From: Phycisphaerales bacterium | GTDB lineage: Bacteria > Planctomycetota > Phycisphaerae > Phycisphaerales > SM1A02 | Assembly: GCA_029268515.1 (NCBI GenBank) | Contig: JAQWNP010000006.1 | Span: 124,001-188,000, forward strand | Reading direction: 5' to 3' | Length of the DNA stretch: 64,000 bases | Part shown: one piece after another, positions 7,257 to 15,808 of the stretch | How the letters are laid out: each line of letters starts with the position of its first letter | Numbering within the stretch: the first letter of the stretch is position 1 | Notes under the pieces: generated by a model | The model's input: the letters and a program-made list of their open reading frames with translations, nothing else | Databases searched by the model: none | Told to the model about the DNA's origin: nothing | Position numbers and translations under genes: made by a program

Positions 7257-8657
7257 ATGAAACAGAAGAAACCTGGAGTACTCAAAAACCTAAAACAAAC
7301 ATTTAATAGTCTCGTTGACCTCAAGAGTGATCCGGGAATCAATGCAGGGGCATCAACTATTGAATCTTTTATTCGACAGCAACAACATTCCTTTGACTGG
7401 AATGCCGCATGCAAACAGTTAGGGGCCCGCAAGGCAGAACACACCGTACTTGCACATATTGTCTACGAGCGTGCAGTCGATCGAGTTTGGAAAGATGGCG
7501 TATTAGCCTCAAATGAAAGAGACTACCTATCATGGCTAGAGTCGCGCATACCAATACCTGCCGAAGATTGTCGATTGATTAGGGAAGAAAAACTAACAAG
7601 TTTATTTACATTTGTACTGCGTAAAACACTTGAAGATGGTCAAGTCAGCCTCAAAGAAAGAAACCTTTTAGCTGGCATTTCTTCCGCTATGAATCAAGAT
7701 CTTGGCGCACTGGTCAAAAAACATCTACAAACAAATGGAGCTGATGTTTTTGAGCACCCACTTGACAAACTAATTCAACAATCATCAAATCGCATTGTTG
7801 ACTTAGAACAAAGTTGGCGAGAAATAGAGAACACCGCAATCTCGCTCGGAATTGATTCTGCTTCTCTTAGGTCTATTGCAGAGCCTTATGGCGAAAAGTT
7901 ACTAGAACACATCATTATTGATGCGAAAGCCGACGATAAACTTTCGATGCATGAAGAAGATTGCATCAATTGGGTTCTTGATACATTTTCACTTAGCTCC
8001 ACCATGCGCGGTTATGCGACTACAGCTATCGATGAGCTAACGACTATATCTCAGATAGTAGATGGAATACTGCCCTCAATACCGCGGGAAGATATAACTG
8101 AAGATGAGGATATTGAATTCAATCCTTCGGAAGTCGTTCATGCCCACTTTGAGTGCACGATGCATCACCATAGAAAGCTTAAGTCCGGACCTCGAACCAA
8201 TGAATACAACGGCTCAGCGTTTGTCACCGACAGGCGTTTGATCTTTTACTCTTGGGAGGACGACATCCAAAAAGTTATTTCGTTGAGAAGCGTTCTGCGA
8301 TTCTCTAAGCACCAAAATGGTTTCACATTTGGAGAGAATCATGGCTCTAGAAGGTTCTATATTCACGAGCAAATCGAGATATTAAAGCAAGTAGTTCAAA
8401 TGGCCATCCATCTAGCTAAAGGCCGAGTACCTCAGGCTATTCAAGATGATCTAGTAACGAGACCCACACGCCACATCTCCAATGATGTAAGGCAACGTAT
8501 ATGGACAGACTATGGTGGAAAGTGTGCCGATTGCTCCTCTACACACTACCTGGAATTTGATCACATCATTCCTTTTTCCAAAGGGGGCAGCAGTGAATTG
8601 CAGAATATTCAGTTGTTATGCAGAGGATGCAACCTAAAAAAATCTAACAACATCTAA
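7257..8657 (+). CDS. HNH endonuclease with TerB-like and PH-like domains
   Basis: The chosen start is ATG 7257 because AAGGA lies eight to twelve bases before it; the frame is open further upstream. The product has 466 residues. Residues 412-466 form an HNH nuclease with CxxC at 423/426, catalytic Asp435-His436, Asn450 and CxxC at 455/458. Before it, near residues 290-385, a segment (AFVTDRRLIFYSW) resembles bacterial PH-like membrane or protein-binding domains. The N-terminal half is helical, with acidic short repeats such as WKDGVLASNERDYL, LEDGQVSLKERNLL and KADDKLSMHEEDCI, like TerB-type domains. There is no signal peptide or membrane span. The domain mix and its lone insertion suggest a defence or homing cargo. 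That is inference. Confidence 0.8.
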   Translation: MKQKKPGVLKNLKQTFNSLVDLKSDPGINAGASTIESFIRQQQHSFDWNAACKQLGARKAEHTVLAHIVYERAVDRVWKDGVLASNERDYLSWLESRIPIPAEDCRLIREEKLTSLFTFVLRKTLEDGQVSLKERNLLAGISSAMNQDLGALVKKHLQTNGADVFEHPLDKLIQQSSNRIVDLEQSWREIENTAISLGIDSASLRSIAEPYGEKLLEHIIIDAKADDKLSMHEEDCINWVLDTFSLSSTMRGYATTAIDELTTISQIVDGILPSIPREDITEDEDIEFNPSEVVHAHFECTMHHHRKLKSGPRTNEYNGSAFVTDRRLIFYSWEDDIQKVISLRSVLRFSKHQNGFTFGENHGSRRFYIHEQIEILKQVVQMAIHLAKGRVPQAIQDDLVTRPTRHISNDVRQRIWTDYGGKCADCSSTHYLEFDHIIPFSKGGSSELQNIQLLCRGCNLKKSNNI

Positions 8658-8696
8658 TACTTACACTGATATTCTTACCGCCTGCTCTCGGAAAAA

Positions 8697-8743
8697 TTTT
8701 CTTGGAGATCAATCTTGTCCATACTCAAACTCACGGAAGGTGA
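8697..8743. repeat. 47-bp perfect direct repeat, right copy
   Basis: This copy contains the last codons and stop of the YD-repeat gene (EYGQD, TGA at 8709-8711). It also contains a second, now headless copy of the cupin start (ATG read from 8722). It is probably the ancestral junction. Confidence 0.93.
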
Positions 8744-9671
8744 TGACCTCTTCCTGCCCAATCTGATTTGAAACATCACTTTTGTCTGTGATCTGTGTCA
8801 GTGCTGTTCGCTTGACCCAGTTACCTGCTTCATCCAGTTCGTAGGTATAGGCCGTGTGCGTCGCTTTCTCACCTTCATCTCGATGATACGTCTGAGGTCG
8901 CCCCAGCTGATCGTAGGTCCACGTTTCCGAACGGAGCAATTTGTCTGAACCGTCAAGCACCTTAAGCATCAGCATACGTCCATCATCGTCGTACATTGCT
9001 TGTGAACGGCCCGTCACTTCTTGCGCCGCGTCATACCAAATTGATGCCAGAGCTTGGCCATCTTGATTCATTCGCTCGACTTTAATCAACACCGGTTCAT
9101 CTGCATCACTTACAAAAGACATGACCCGCCAGCCACCGTCTTCCTCTGGCATCATTCGTTTTGCGATCGCAACCTCTTCATCACGATTACGCATCAACAC
9201 CATTTCTGTATCACCGCTTGAGCTGTATTGTGTGCGACGTGTCTGGCGCTGCCCTTCAATATTCGTATAGACCTGACGGACAAGTCGGCCTTCTTTGTCA
9301 TATTGAAATTCGGCTCTTTGTGGAGGCGTGTCTTCCTGCTCAAAAGACAGGTATTCAATCATTCGTCCTTCATCGTCATAGCCATAGACGTACGAATCAT
9401 TAACTTTGTTAAAGGTATACGTGGTCACCATTGCAAGCCGCCCCTGATCATCGAAGCGCAAGATGCGCTCCACATGTGGCCTTGCGAATCGAGCAGGCAA
9501 CGGCAGCGATGAACTGGAGATCGCAACACTCTCACGCATCGTTAAGACTGGGCCCAAAATGTGCAACGCCTCTCTTGTTTGAGCCGTTGGTGACAAATCG
9601 AATACAGGAGACACCTGCGCCAAAAGCGGTGCGATGCTGAGGGTCATAATGGCGGCTGTGAGTTGAATCAT
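8709..9671 (-). CDS. Secreted YD/RHS-repeat-like protein
   Basis: This 320-residue protein has an N-terminal hydrophobic signal (ending near LLAQ, residue 19). The rest is built of short beta-hairpin repeats typical of YD or RHS repeat proteins: RFDDQGRLAMVT, YGYDDEGRMIEY, FQYDKEGRLVRQ, MYDDDGRMLML, TWTYDQLGRPQTY and YELDEAGNWVKR. Full RHS toxins are much larger and carry a toxin tail; this one ends cleanly after the repeats, so it is more likely a small exported or periplasmic beta-structured protein. Its stop codon lies inside the right-hand 47-bp repeat. No function can be assigned. Confidence 0.8.
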   Translation of the reverse strand: MIQLTAAIMTLSIAPLLAQVSPVFDLSPTAQTREALHILGPVLTMRESVAISSSSLPLPARFARPHVERILRFDDQGRLAMVTTYTFNKVNDSYVYGYDDEGRMIEYLSFEQEDTPPQRAEFQYDKEGRLVRQVYTNIEGQRQTRRTQYSSSGDTEMVLMRNRDEEVAIAKRMMPEEDGGWRVMSFVSDADEPVLIKVERMNQDGQALASIWYDAAQEVTGRSQAMYDDDGRMLMLKVLDGSDKLLRSETWTYDQLGRPQTYHRDEGEKATHTAYTYELDEAGNWVKRTALTQITDKSDVSNQIGQEEVITFREFEYGQD

Positions 9672-9763
9672 ATTTTGTTCAATCCAAAGTCAATGGTGGC
9701 GGTTGGCTAACGCGACAAATCACGAATGCTTGCATCAAACTAAAAAACATGCTGAACAGGTTA

Positions 9764-10603
9764 TCAAAGCACTTCGTCCGTTTTTTCTCTGGCAACCGCT
9801 GCTTCAAAGGCCACCTGACAGTGGCGTGTGGGGCCGCGAATCAGACTGATACAACCCAGGAGCCAAATTGCAGCCCACCCCAAACCCAGCAAGAGAGGCG
9901 CCCATGTACGGACCTCTCCCTTGACTTTGTATTTGGTAATGCGACCGGGCCAGTCCGCTGTCTGTTCTTTGCCGGCAAGATCCAGATCGATCTGCTTAAT
10001 AAGTAACTTTATTTCAACAGTGACACCCTTGGTTTTTAGATCGACCCCATGCCCTGACATCCACTTCGAAAGCAAAGCATCAGTTATCTGACCAGTGTGC
10101 TTGGTTATTTTTCCATCTGCAGCAAAGGTCTCGTACATCTTATTGTCAGGTCGAATATCCAGGTGCTGTGAAATGCCCTGCTTATTGACCAGCGTCAGAC
10201 GTACTTTCATTTCACCGTCGTCACGTGAGACAACTGGGTTCAATGTAATTGACTCAAAGGCGCCAGAGTTCGGTACGAACTGCGTTGCAGTCACTTCTAG
10301 CTCATCGATGATCCGAACCAAAATTTCCGAGGCCACCGCTGCTGGTAAAGGAAGCAAGCAGGTCCACAACACCACTTTCGACCAAATCGGAAATGGCTTA
10401 GGAGATCTCTTATGGATAACAAAATGACGCTCAAGCGTCTTGCCGCATAAAGGGCACTTTTCTGCGAGGTGATCGGGGATGGGACCATTGCAGTGTCGGC
10501 ACCAATGCCCAGTCGTCCCATCACGTACGATCACTGTGATCATGACCACAATGAGGCCGATCAAGAATAGACCAAGGCAGATGGCAAATATGGTGGGTAC
10601 CAC
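9764..10603 (-). CDS. Membrane protein with zinc ribbon, function unknown
   Basis: The start is uncertain. GTG 10603 puts the protein directly into its first membrane helix (VVPTIFAICLGLFLIGLIV). The frame stays open to a GTG at 10720, but the extra residues look non-coding and run into the promoter region of tRNA-Met. After the first helix comes a zinc ribbon (WCRHCNGPIPDH and CPLCGK), a second helix, a roughly 150-residue domain predicted outside the membrane and rich in beta strands, and a final helix pair near the C-terminus. I do not recognise the family. Confidence 0.65.
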   Translation of the reverse strand: MVPTIFAICLGLFLIGLIVVMITVIVRDGTTGHWCRHCNGPIPDHLAEKCPLCGKTLERHFVIHKRSPKPFPIWSKVVLWTCLLPLPAAVASEILVRIIDELEVTATQFVPNSGAFESITLNPVVSRDDGEMKVRLTLVNKQGISQHLDIRPDNKMYETFAADGKITKHTGQITDALLSKWMSGHGVDLKTKGVTVEIKLLIKQIDLDLAGKEQTADWPGRITKYKVKGEVRTWAPLLLGLGWAAIWLLGCISLIRGPTRHCQVAFEAAVAREKTDEVL

Positions 10604-10746
10604 GCGCGGTTGGCTCGATAAAGACAGCTTTAGGAGTCGGGAATACGACAGGAACACCGGACAATCGGCAGTGTACGTCAGATTCTGCTCCCGCTCCCGC
10701 CGGGGCCGCTCGGTACGCACGCAGTCGCTGCTAGAATACTGACACC

Positions 10747-10819
10747 GGGCTGGTAGCTCAGCGGTTAGAGCTAACGACTCATAATCGTTCGGTCCTCGGT
10801 TCGAATCCGAGCCAGCCCA
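10747..10819 (+). tRNA. tRNA with CAT anticodon (elongator Met, or Ile2)
   Basis: Acceptor GGGCTGG pairs fully with CCAGCCC. The D arm is GCTC/GAGC, the anticodon stem AACGA/TCGTT with loop CTCATAA, and the T arm CTCGG-TTCGAAT-CCGAG. The discriminator is A and CCA is not encoded. The paired first base argues against initiator tRNA. Sequence alone does not separate elongator Met from the lysidine-modified Ile tRNA. A TAGAAT hexamer at 10732-10737 is a plausible -10 box. Confidence 0.94.
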
Positions 10820-10882
10820 TTGCTAGATGTCCAGAAATGCAGCCAAATAGACCTTTTTACGATGCGGCGCGAAAAGCGCTCG

Positions 10883-11728
10883 CTAGTCGTGCTGAATCTC
10901 TAGGTCGTCCTCAGAGATTGACTTGGTGAAGGTCAAAATTGCATCCCCGCCATAGATGCCTTCTTCCATCGCATAGATATTGTCGCTACCCGGCCCGTTC
11001 ATGCCTGAATAGCCAACACTGGGCGGCGAGAAACTGGAGATGTGTTGAATTGAGCCATCGGCCATCACCACCCAACCAGCCCAAGTGCCATCAGCGCCAT
11101 ACGTATAACTGTCTGGATTAGGCCGACCATCAAGTGGGCCTCGTGTGCCAAACAATGGAAAACGCTGCGCCCGTTTGTTATTCCATCGCTGATCAAATCG
11201 ATCACCAATCAAAGGCATGTGGGCGTAGGACGTATTTGACTCCCGCGAAAGATCTGCCTTGAAAGCAGTGCTCCAAGGTACGTTTGAGTCACCTCGTTGA
11301 GGATTACTGTATTCAGCCATACCGTTATAAAGCTCGACATTTCCGTAGTCATTTGGTGATATGAGATGCTCAGCTGCAATCCATCGCTGGTGTATCAACA
11401 TTGCGTACAGATTTGCAGTTGTGTTGAGTGACCAATCTCGACTACGAGCAACTTTACTGGGAATCAGATAGTCGCCATCATTACCCAGCGCGGCCATGGT
11501 CATACCTTTATGAATCGTGTTGAGATTCATTTGGTCTTGGAATGAGTTGATGGTCCCCTCGCGCGTGTTCCCTTCACCAGTCACACGCTTGTTGATTGAA
11601 GAAGCAAGAATCACAAAGAGACCAATGATGCAGGCCATCGTTATTAAGAGGCCCAGCATCGTAAAGCCGTGGCGAACCGCTGAAGTCATCTGCCCCGCTG
11701 CTTTTTTATTAACCATGCGCTCTAACAC
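10883..11728 (-). CDS. Type IV pilin-like protein (pseudopilin) with atypical N-terminus
   Basis: This 281-residue protein has a short basic leader, then HGFTMLGLLITMACIIGLFV. This matches the prepilin cleavage site G|F(T) and the hydrophobic helix that anchors pseudopilins. The usual Glu at mature position 5 is replaced by Gly (F-T-M-L-G), which is uncommon for major pilins but known in some minor ones. The long C-terminal part contains WVVMADGSIQHI, similar in style to planctomycete pilin-like proteins that end in a display or header motif. It is the third gene of a tight operon with two lipoproteins (3 and 5 bases between genes). It is likely exported and processed by a prepilin peptidase, which is not encoded in this window. 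Confidence 0.75.
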   Translation of the reverse strand: MLERMVNKKAAGQMTSAVRHGFTMLGLLITMACIIGLFVILASSINKRVTGEGNTREGTINSFQDQMNLNTIHKGMTMAALGNDGDYLIPSKVARSRDWSLNTTANLYAMLIHQRWIAAEHLISPNDYGNVELYNGMAEYSNPQRGDSNVPWSTAFKADLSRESNTSYAHMPLIGDRFDQRWNNKRAQRFPLFGTRGPLDGRPNPDSYTYGADGTWAGWVVMADGSIQHISSFSPPSVGYSGMNGPGSDNIYAMEEGIYGGDAILTFTKSISEDDLEIQHD

Positions 11729-11731
11729 AAT

Positions 11732-12316
11732 CTATGGCTCCGTTTTTGTGGCTCCCTCAGCACCCTGCCGAGCAATCTCTTCCATGTGCTCATCAAGGCT
11801 GGGCTTTGGCAATCGATCAACATAACTATCAAAGCGCTTCCGAGAGACTTGGTCAAGAACAACATACACAGGCCTTACATAGGGGCTGTCACCCGTGATT
11901 GTCCAAGATGCCGTCTGTTTGGGGCTCTCCAAATCGATGGTGTAGACATATTCATCGCTGTCCGGCATGGATGCAGGCTTCACCTCTAACCAACCAACGC
12001 TCTGAATTGTGTCCAACACTTTTCCGATTTCATCATCAGAGAGGTCTCCCGTCCAAGTAACCTGACCGAGGACCATGTCACGACCACCAGAGAAGCTCAG
12101 GACGCCCTCTTCTTGTAGTACGTACTGAGCTCGTTCACCATCGGGCCCACGCACTGTCAATTCAAGATTAAGGCCACCTGTTCGCGTTCCACTTGTAGCA
12201 CCCGACCCTGAACCAGATCCTGCGCAACCAAAAAGTAAGCCAAAAGTTAAAAACAATCCAACCACGGCACCGCTAAGACTACGTCGCTTATCGACTACAA
12301 ACTCTGTCATTCTCAT
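11732..12316 (-). CDS. Lipoprotein of unknown function, paralogue of the next gene upstream
   Basis: This 194-residue protein has a lipoprotein signal (LLFGCAGS) and a glycine-serine linker. The remaining domain starts with LNLELTVRGPDGERAQYVLQ. A later segment pairing a threshold-like GDLSDDEIGKVLDTI with GWLEVKP has the same layout as 12322-12918, so the two look like old tandem duplicates. It starts five bases after the stop of the upstream lipoprotein gene and ends three bases before the pseudopilin. It is probably exported to the outer face of a membrane. Confidence 0.7.
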   Translation of the reverse strand: MRMTEFVVDKRRSLSGAVVGLFLTFGLLFGCAGSGSGSGATSGTRTGGLNLELTVRGPDGERAQYVLQEEGVLSFSGGRDMVLGQVTWTGDLSDDEIGKVLDTIQSVGWLEVKPASMPDSDEYVYTIDLESPKQTASWTITGDSPYVRPVYVVLDQVSRKRFDSYVDRLPKPSLDEHMEEIARQGAEGATKTEP

Positions 12317-12321
12317 TGTTA

Positions 12322-12918
12322 TTACTCGCGATACTGAGCGTAAGGATCAGGTCCGTGATCGTACCGCTTGGGTATGGTGATCAATTCATCTTCTGCCAAA
12401 TCAGAGGCCCAAGAAAGTGCCGCAAGATCTCGCACCAGTTGATAGATCGCAGGATTCAATTCATCAACATTTTTGACTGGCTCAATAAACTGCCACGTTC
12501 TTCCATCGGCATTGATTTCGACCATATACAACCAACCTTTTTTAGGTGGTGTCTGAAGATGCATATTCACCGGGGGCGCGCCATTGTCTGGGTTGCCCAG
12601 TCCCGTGTTCACAAGGTCATTCCAAATCGCCGCCATTTGAACCCTAGAAAGACGACGCACTAATGGAGGCATCCAACGGACCGGGAAGTCATCATGGCCA
12701 CCGTATCGAAGTGATCCATCAGGAAAGACGATAAATCGCCCACGCTGTAGATGGGCCTTGGGACTGACGGGCGCATCAGGGCCAGGCACCACGGCAATAT
12801 TCACTGTGAGATCGCCAGGCACCACGGCAAGTGGGTCATTCGAGATGTCCTGACTTGCGGCGCACCCACAGAGCGTGGCTTTCAGGGTCAGGCAAATCAG
12901 TATCCCAAGTACTCTCAT
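12322..12918 (-). CDS. Lipoprotein of unknown function
   Basis: The start is set at ATG 12918, because it begins a perfect lipoprotein signal (MRVLGILICLTLKATLCGC). The frame runs on upstream to 13110, but that part overlaps the start of pheT and looks non-coding. The 198-residue product has a beta-rich domain (LTVNIAVVPGPDAPVS, then GRFIVFPDGSLRYGG), a helical segment and a C-terminal part ending DPYAQYRE. It resembles the following lipoprotein in layout. It is the first gene of the three-gene operon ending in the pseudopilin, and diverges from pheT. Confidence 0.7.
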   Translation of the reverse strand: MRVLGILICLTLKATLCGCAASQDISNDPLAVVPGDLTVNIAVVPGPDAPVSPKAHLQRGRFIVFPDGSLRYGGHDDFPVRWMPPLVRRLSRVQMAAIWNDLVNTGLGNPDNGAPPVNMHLQTPPKKGWLYMVEINADGRTWQFIEPVKNVDELNPAIYQLVRDLAALSWASDLAEDELITIPKRYDHGPDPYAQYRE

Positions 12919-13097
12919 GGCCTGAGTGTACGGGATTCTCTGAAATCCAGCGGGCCAGAAGATGCTCATCCACATCGTAAAGTGGCCATCATGGCCCCCA
13001 ATGCAGGCACTCTTAATGTCCCAAAGCCTCTTGGGACCACTCCTGATCGGCATAAAATTTTGTCTGCATGCCCACTGGCGGTTAGGCTGCGCAACCC

Positions 13098-15146
13098 ATG
13101 TACGCAACAACCCATTGGCTCAATGACTATCTCGACCCTGCTGCCACCTCCGAGGAGCAGGCTGATCTCATGACACGGGCGGGCTTTCCTCATGAAGGTT
13201 CAGAACCAGTGCTTCATGATGATGTACGCCATGATTTTGAAATGACTTCAAATCGAGGCGACGTGAACTGTCATATTGGTATGGCCCGAGAGATTGCGGC
13301 CTTGTCTCAACGCCAGCTGGTTTTACCAAAAGTAGATTTTCAAACCAAGGGCGGTCCCGTCGCCAAAGCGATCTCTATTCGCAATGATCAGCCAGAAGGC
13401 TGTCCACTGTACACCGCTCGCGTCATCACCGGCGTCAAGGTTGCCCCATCACCCGATTGGCTTGCCAAGCGATTAGAAGCTCGAGGTGATATTCCACGAA
13501 ACAATATTGTTGATGCCACAAACTTCGTGCTCTTTGAGTTAGGTCAGCCTACGCATGTCTTCGATCTAAAAAAACTGACCGATTCGAAGATCATCATCAG
13601 ACAAGCCACTCAGAATGAATCGTTCCTACCAATTGGCGAAGGTGCGATGCCTGTCAAGCTAACGACCGACGATCTTGTCATTGCAGATGCGAAGCGCGCT
13701 GTTGCGATGGCTGGTGTCAAAGGCGGCGCAGAGACGGCTGTCACCGAAACCACTACTGATATTCTGATCGAAGCTGCAACATTCGATCCCATTGCTGTTC
13801 GTAATACCAGCCGACGGCATAACATCGCCAGCGACTCTAGTTATCGCTTTGAACGCGGTGTTCCAGCGGCCACCATTCAGTTCGCAGCTGATCGCCTCAC
13901 ACAACTCATACTTGAAATCGCTGGCGGCACTTTGCTCAAAGGTGTTGTTGCTGAGGGGCTACCAATTACTGATCAGCCAACAGCCACGATGAACTGCGGT
14001 CATTGTCGACATGTTATTGGCGTTGAAATTTCTGATCAGGAGATGTGCGAATCGCTCGATCGCTTAGGTTTCTTGCCCCAACTTCAGGATGGCGTGATCT
14101 CTGTCACTGCTCCAAGCCACCGACTTGATGTGAACTGTGAAATTGACTTGATTGAAGAAGTGGCCCGTATGCACGGTTTCGACAAGATCCCAGTCACCGA
14201 CACCATCGCACTGCGACCAGCGCCACCAGTCAGCCGAGAGTCTGGGCGTACTGCGGTGCATAATGCGCTTGTGGGCATGGACTTTCTCGAAATCATTACG
14301 CATACCTTGTTACCTCGCGATGCTGGCACACCGTTTTTGAGTGCCGGTGCAACGCTTATGGAAGTCGAGGACGAAAGAGCCAAGGCAGCCTCAGCATTAA
14401 GACCATCAATGCTGCCGAGCCTGCTTCGAGTGCGCGCAACGAATCAAGATGCTGGTGTCAGTGAGTTGCGACTCTTTGAGAGTGGCTCTGTATTTTGGCG
14501 TGACAGCGAGCAACACCACGAACGTCAGTGCCTGAGCCTGCTCTTTGACATGACTGATCCCAATCAAAGTCCACGTGAGCTGCGTGGCGTCATTGATCAC
14601 CTTGCTCACACGCTTCTTGGCGCTGCGGGATGCGTAGAGATTCAAGTGCTTGATCAACCGGCTGCTGAAGTCCCCTACTTAAATCCTGCAAGTAAGGTCC
14701 TCATTAATGGACAAGAAATGGGGCACCTCGGCCTCCTTAATCAGCAGTTGACCAAAAGCACGTGGGGTATTGATACACCGCTGCTTGCCGCCGAGTTGGA
14801 ATTACCCCGTCTGTATGACCAGTTTCCACCTGTTGATCAGGTGATACCACTGCCTCATTTTCCTGCCATTGAACGAGATATCTCTGCGATCGTTGCAGAG
14901 AACACACCATGGCTGTCAATTCACAATGCGATCACAAGCCTCGGGCTGGCTGATCTGGAAGTCATTGATTTTGTAGAGGTCTTCCGAGGCAAACCCATTG
15001 ATCAGGGCATGAAGTCGGTCACGATGAGATTGCGTTTCCGCGCCGCCGACCGAACCCTGACGCACAATGAGATAGAACCGCTTGCCCAGCAGGCTACCGA
15101 GACACTCCAATCACAGCTAAACGCTGAGATTAGAGCTGGTTCATAA
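13098..15146 (+). CDS. pheT: Phenylalanine-tRNA ligase beta subunit, short form
   Basis: This is the beta subunit of the tetrameric enzyme that charges tRNA-Phe. The 682 residues start at ATG 13098. The N-terminal part passes directly from TRAGFPHEGSEPVLHD to FEMTSNRGDVNCHIGMAREI. This means the EMAP-II-like OB-fold tRNA-binding domain found in E. coli-type PheT (795 residues) is absent. The B3/B4 editing region, B5 domain (MNCGHCRHVIG), core catalytic-like domain and C-terminal FDX-ACB anticodon-binding domain (LPHFPAIERDISAIV) are all present. pheS is not adjacent, so the two subunits are encoded apart or pheS lies outside the window. Confidence 0.93.
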   Translation: MYATTHWLNDYLDPAATSEEQADLMTRAGFPHEGSEPVLHDDVRHDFEMTSNRGDVNCHIGMAREIAALSQRQLVLPKVDFQTKGGPVAKAISIRNDQPEGCPLYTARVITGVKVAPSPDWLAKRLEARGDIPRNNIVDATNFVLFELGQPTHVFDLKKLTDSKIIIRQATQNESFLPIGEGAMPVKLTTDDLVIADAKRAVAMAGVKGGAETAVTETTTDILIEAATFDPIAVRNTSRRHNIASDSSYRFERGVPAATIQFAADRLTQLILEIAGGTLLKGVVAEGLPITDQPTATMNCGHCRHVIGVEISDQEMCESLDRLGFLPQLQDGVISVTAPSHRLDVNCEIDLIEEVARMHGFDKIPVTDTIALRPAPPVSRESGRTAVHNALVGMDFLEIITHTLLPRDAGTPFLSAGATLMEVEDERAKAASALRPSMLPSLLRVRATNQDAGVSELRLFESGSVFWRDSEQHHERQCLSLLFDMTDPNQSPRELRGVIDHLAHTLLGAAGCVEIQVLDQPAAEVPYLNPASKVLINGQEMGHLGLLNQQLTKSTWGIDTPLLAAELELPRLYDQFPPVDQVIPLPHFPAIERDISAIVAENTPWLSIHNAITSLGLADLEVIDFVEVFRGKPIDQGMKSVTMRLRFRAADRTLTHNEIEPLAQQATETLQSQLNAEIRAGS

Positions 15147-15160
15147 CAAGGCCATTTCCT

Positions 15161-15775
15161 GTGAATGCAGAAACGCAAACGATCGAATCGCTACTTGACT
15201 CCATCGCTGAGCGATCTCCAACACCAGGAGGTGGCGCTGTCGCTGGTTATACCAGTGCGTTGGCGGCCAGCTTGGCATCAATGGTGGTCGCTTATTCAAA
15301 GCCTGCTGACTCACCACATGCATCTGATTCAGAGCTTGAACGCTCTCATCACCGATTTATCAGAGCGCGGCGCCGAAGCCTGGACTTGGCGGAAGAAGAT
15401 CAACGGGCCTACAGCCAGCTCAACGAATTGTGGAAAAAGCCAAAAAATGATCCCAGTCGTATCGAAGGGTGGGACAACGCGGTTGCCGCTGCAATTGAAG
15501 CCCCCTGCCAATTAATTGATCTTACTCTGGAAATACTGGTCTCACTCGAAGCATTGCTTCCAGAAGCGAATAGGCACATGATGAGTGATCTCGCAATTGC
15601 TGCGGCAATGGCAGAGACGGCCATTCGATCGGCCGCATGGAACGTTCGAATCAATTTGCCACTCATGAGTGACCCTAAGCAAGCACAACAACACACAACG
15701 TCGCTCCATTCCAGACTGGAGCAAGCAAGCACACGGTTACTTTTGATCGAAAGCGCCTGTCGAGCGACAAGCTGA
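15161..15775 (+). CDS. Cyclodeaminase/cyclohydrolase family protein (FTCD C-terminal type)
   Basis: The GTG start at 15161 lies 15 bases after the pheT stop. The 204-residue protein matches the formiminotetrahydrofolate cyclodeaminase-like family: SPTPGGGAVAGYTSALAASLASMV is the glycine-rich folate-contact start (read as two adjoining motifs, SPTPGGG and ALAASLASMV). An all-helical body follows, with the conserved late segment DLAIAAAMAETAIRSA. The family includes formimino-THF cyclodeaminase and methenyl-THF cyclohydrolases. The exact reaction is not fixed by sequence, but a one-carbon folate role is likely. Confidence 0.85.
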   Translation: MNAETQTIESLLDSIAERSPTPGGGAVAGYTSALAASLASMVVAYSKPADSPHASDSELERSHHRFIRARRRSLDLAEEDQRAYSQLNELWKKPKNDPSRIEGWDNAVAAAIEAPCQLIDLTLEILVSLEALLPEANRHMMSDLAIAAAMAETAIRSAAWNVRINLPLMSDPKQAQQHTTSLHSRLEQASTRLLLIESACRATS

Positions 15776-15808
15776 AGCTTGTTCTTGGTTTCGTCCGATA
15801 CAGGAACC

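Larger units (their letters stand above)
7137..8696. mobile_element. Inserted segment carrying an HNH-nuclease gene between 47-bp direct repeats
   Basis: The segment between the two 47-bp repeats carries one gene (7257-8657), a hairpin and little else. It looks richer in A and T than the flanks and is transcribed opposite to both neighbours. Removing one repeat unit would restore a compact arrangement in which the YD-repeat gene's stop overlaps the cupin start. There is no transposase, integrase or terminal inverted repeat, so the mechanism of entry is unknown. The call as an insertion rests on the repeat and on the reconstructed junction. Confidence 0.6.

Noticed and set aside
7137-8696. Classical insertion sequence
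   Set aside because: There is no transposase, no terminal inverted repeat, and the duplication is far too long for a target-site duplication.
10604-10720. N-terminal extension of the zinc-ribbon membrane protein
   Set aside because: The added residues are basic and non-conserved in appearance and run into the tRNA-Met promoter region.
12919-13110. N-terminal extension of the lipoprotein gene
   Set aside because: The upstream residues overlap the start of pheT and precede a perfect lipoprotein signal that should be N-terminal.
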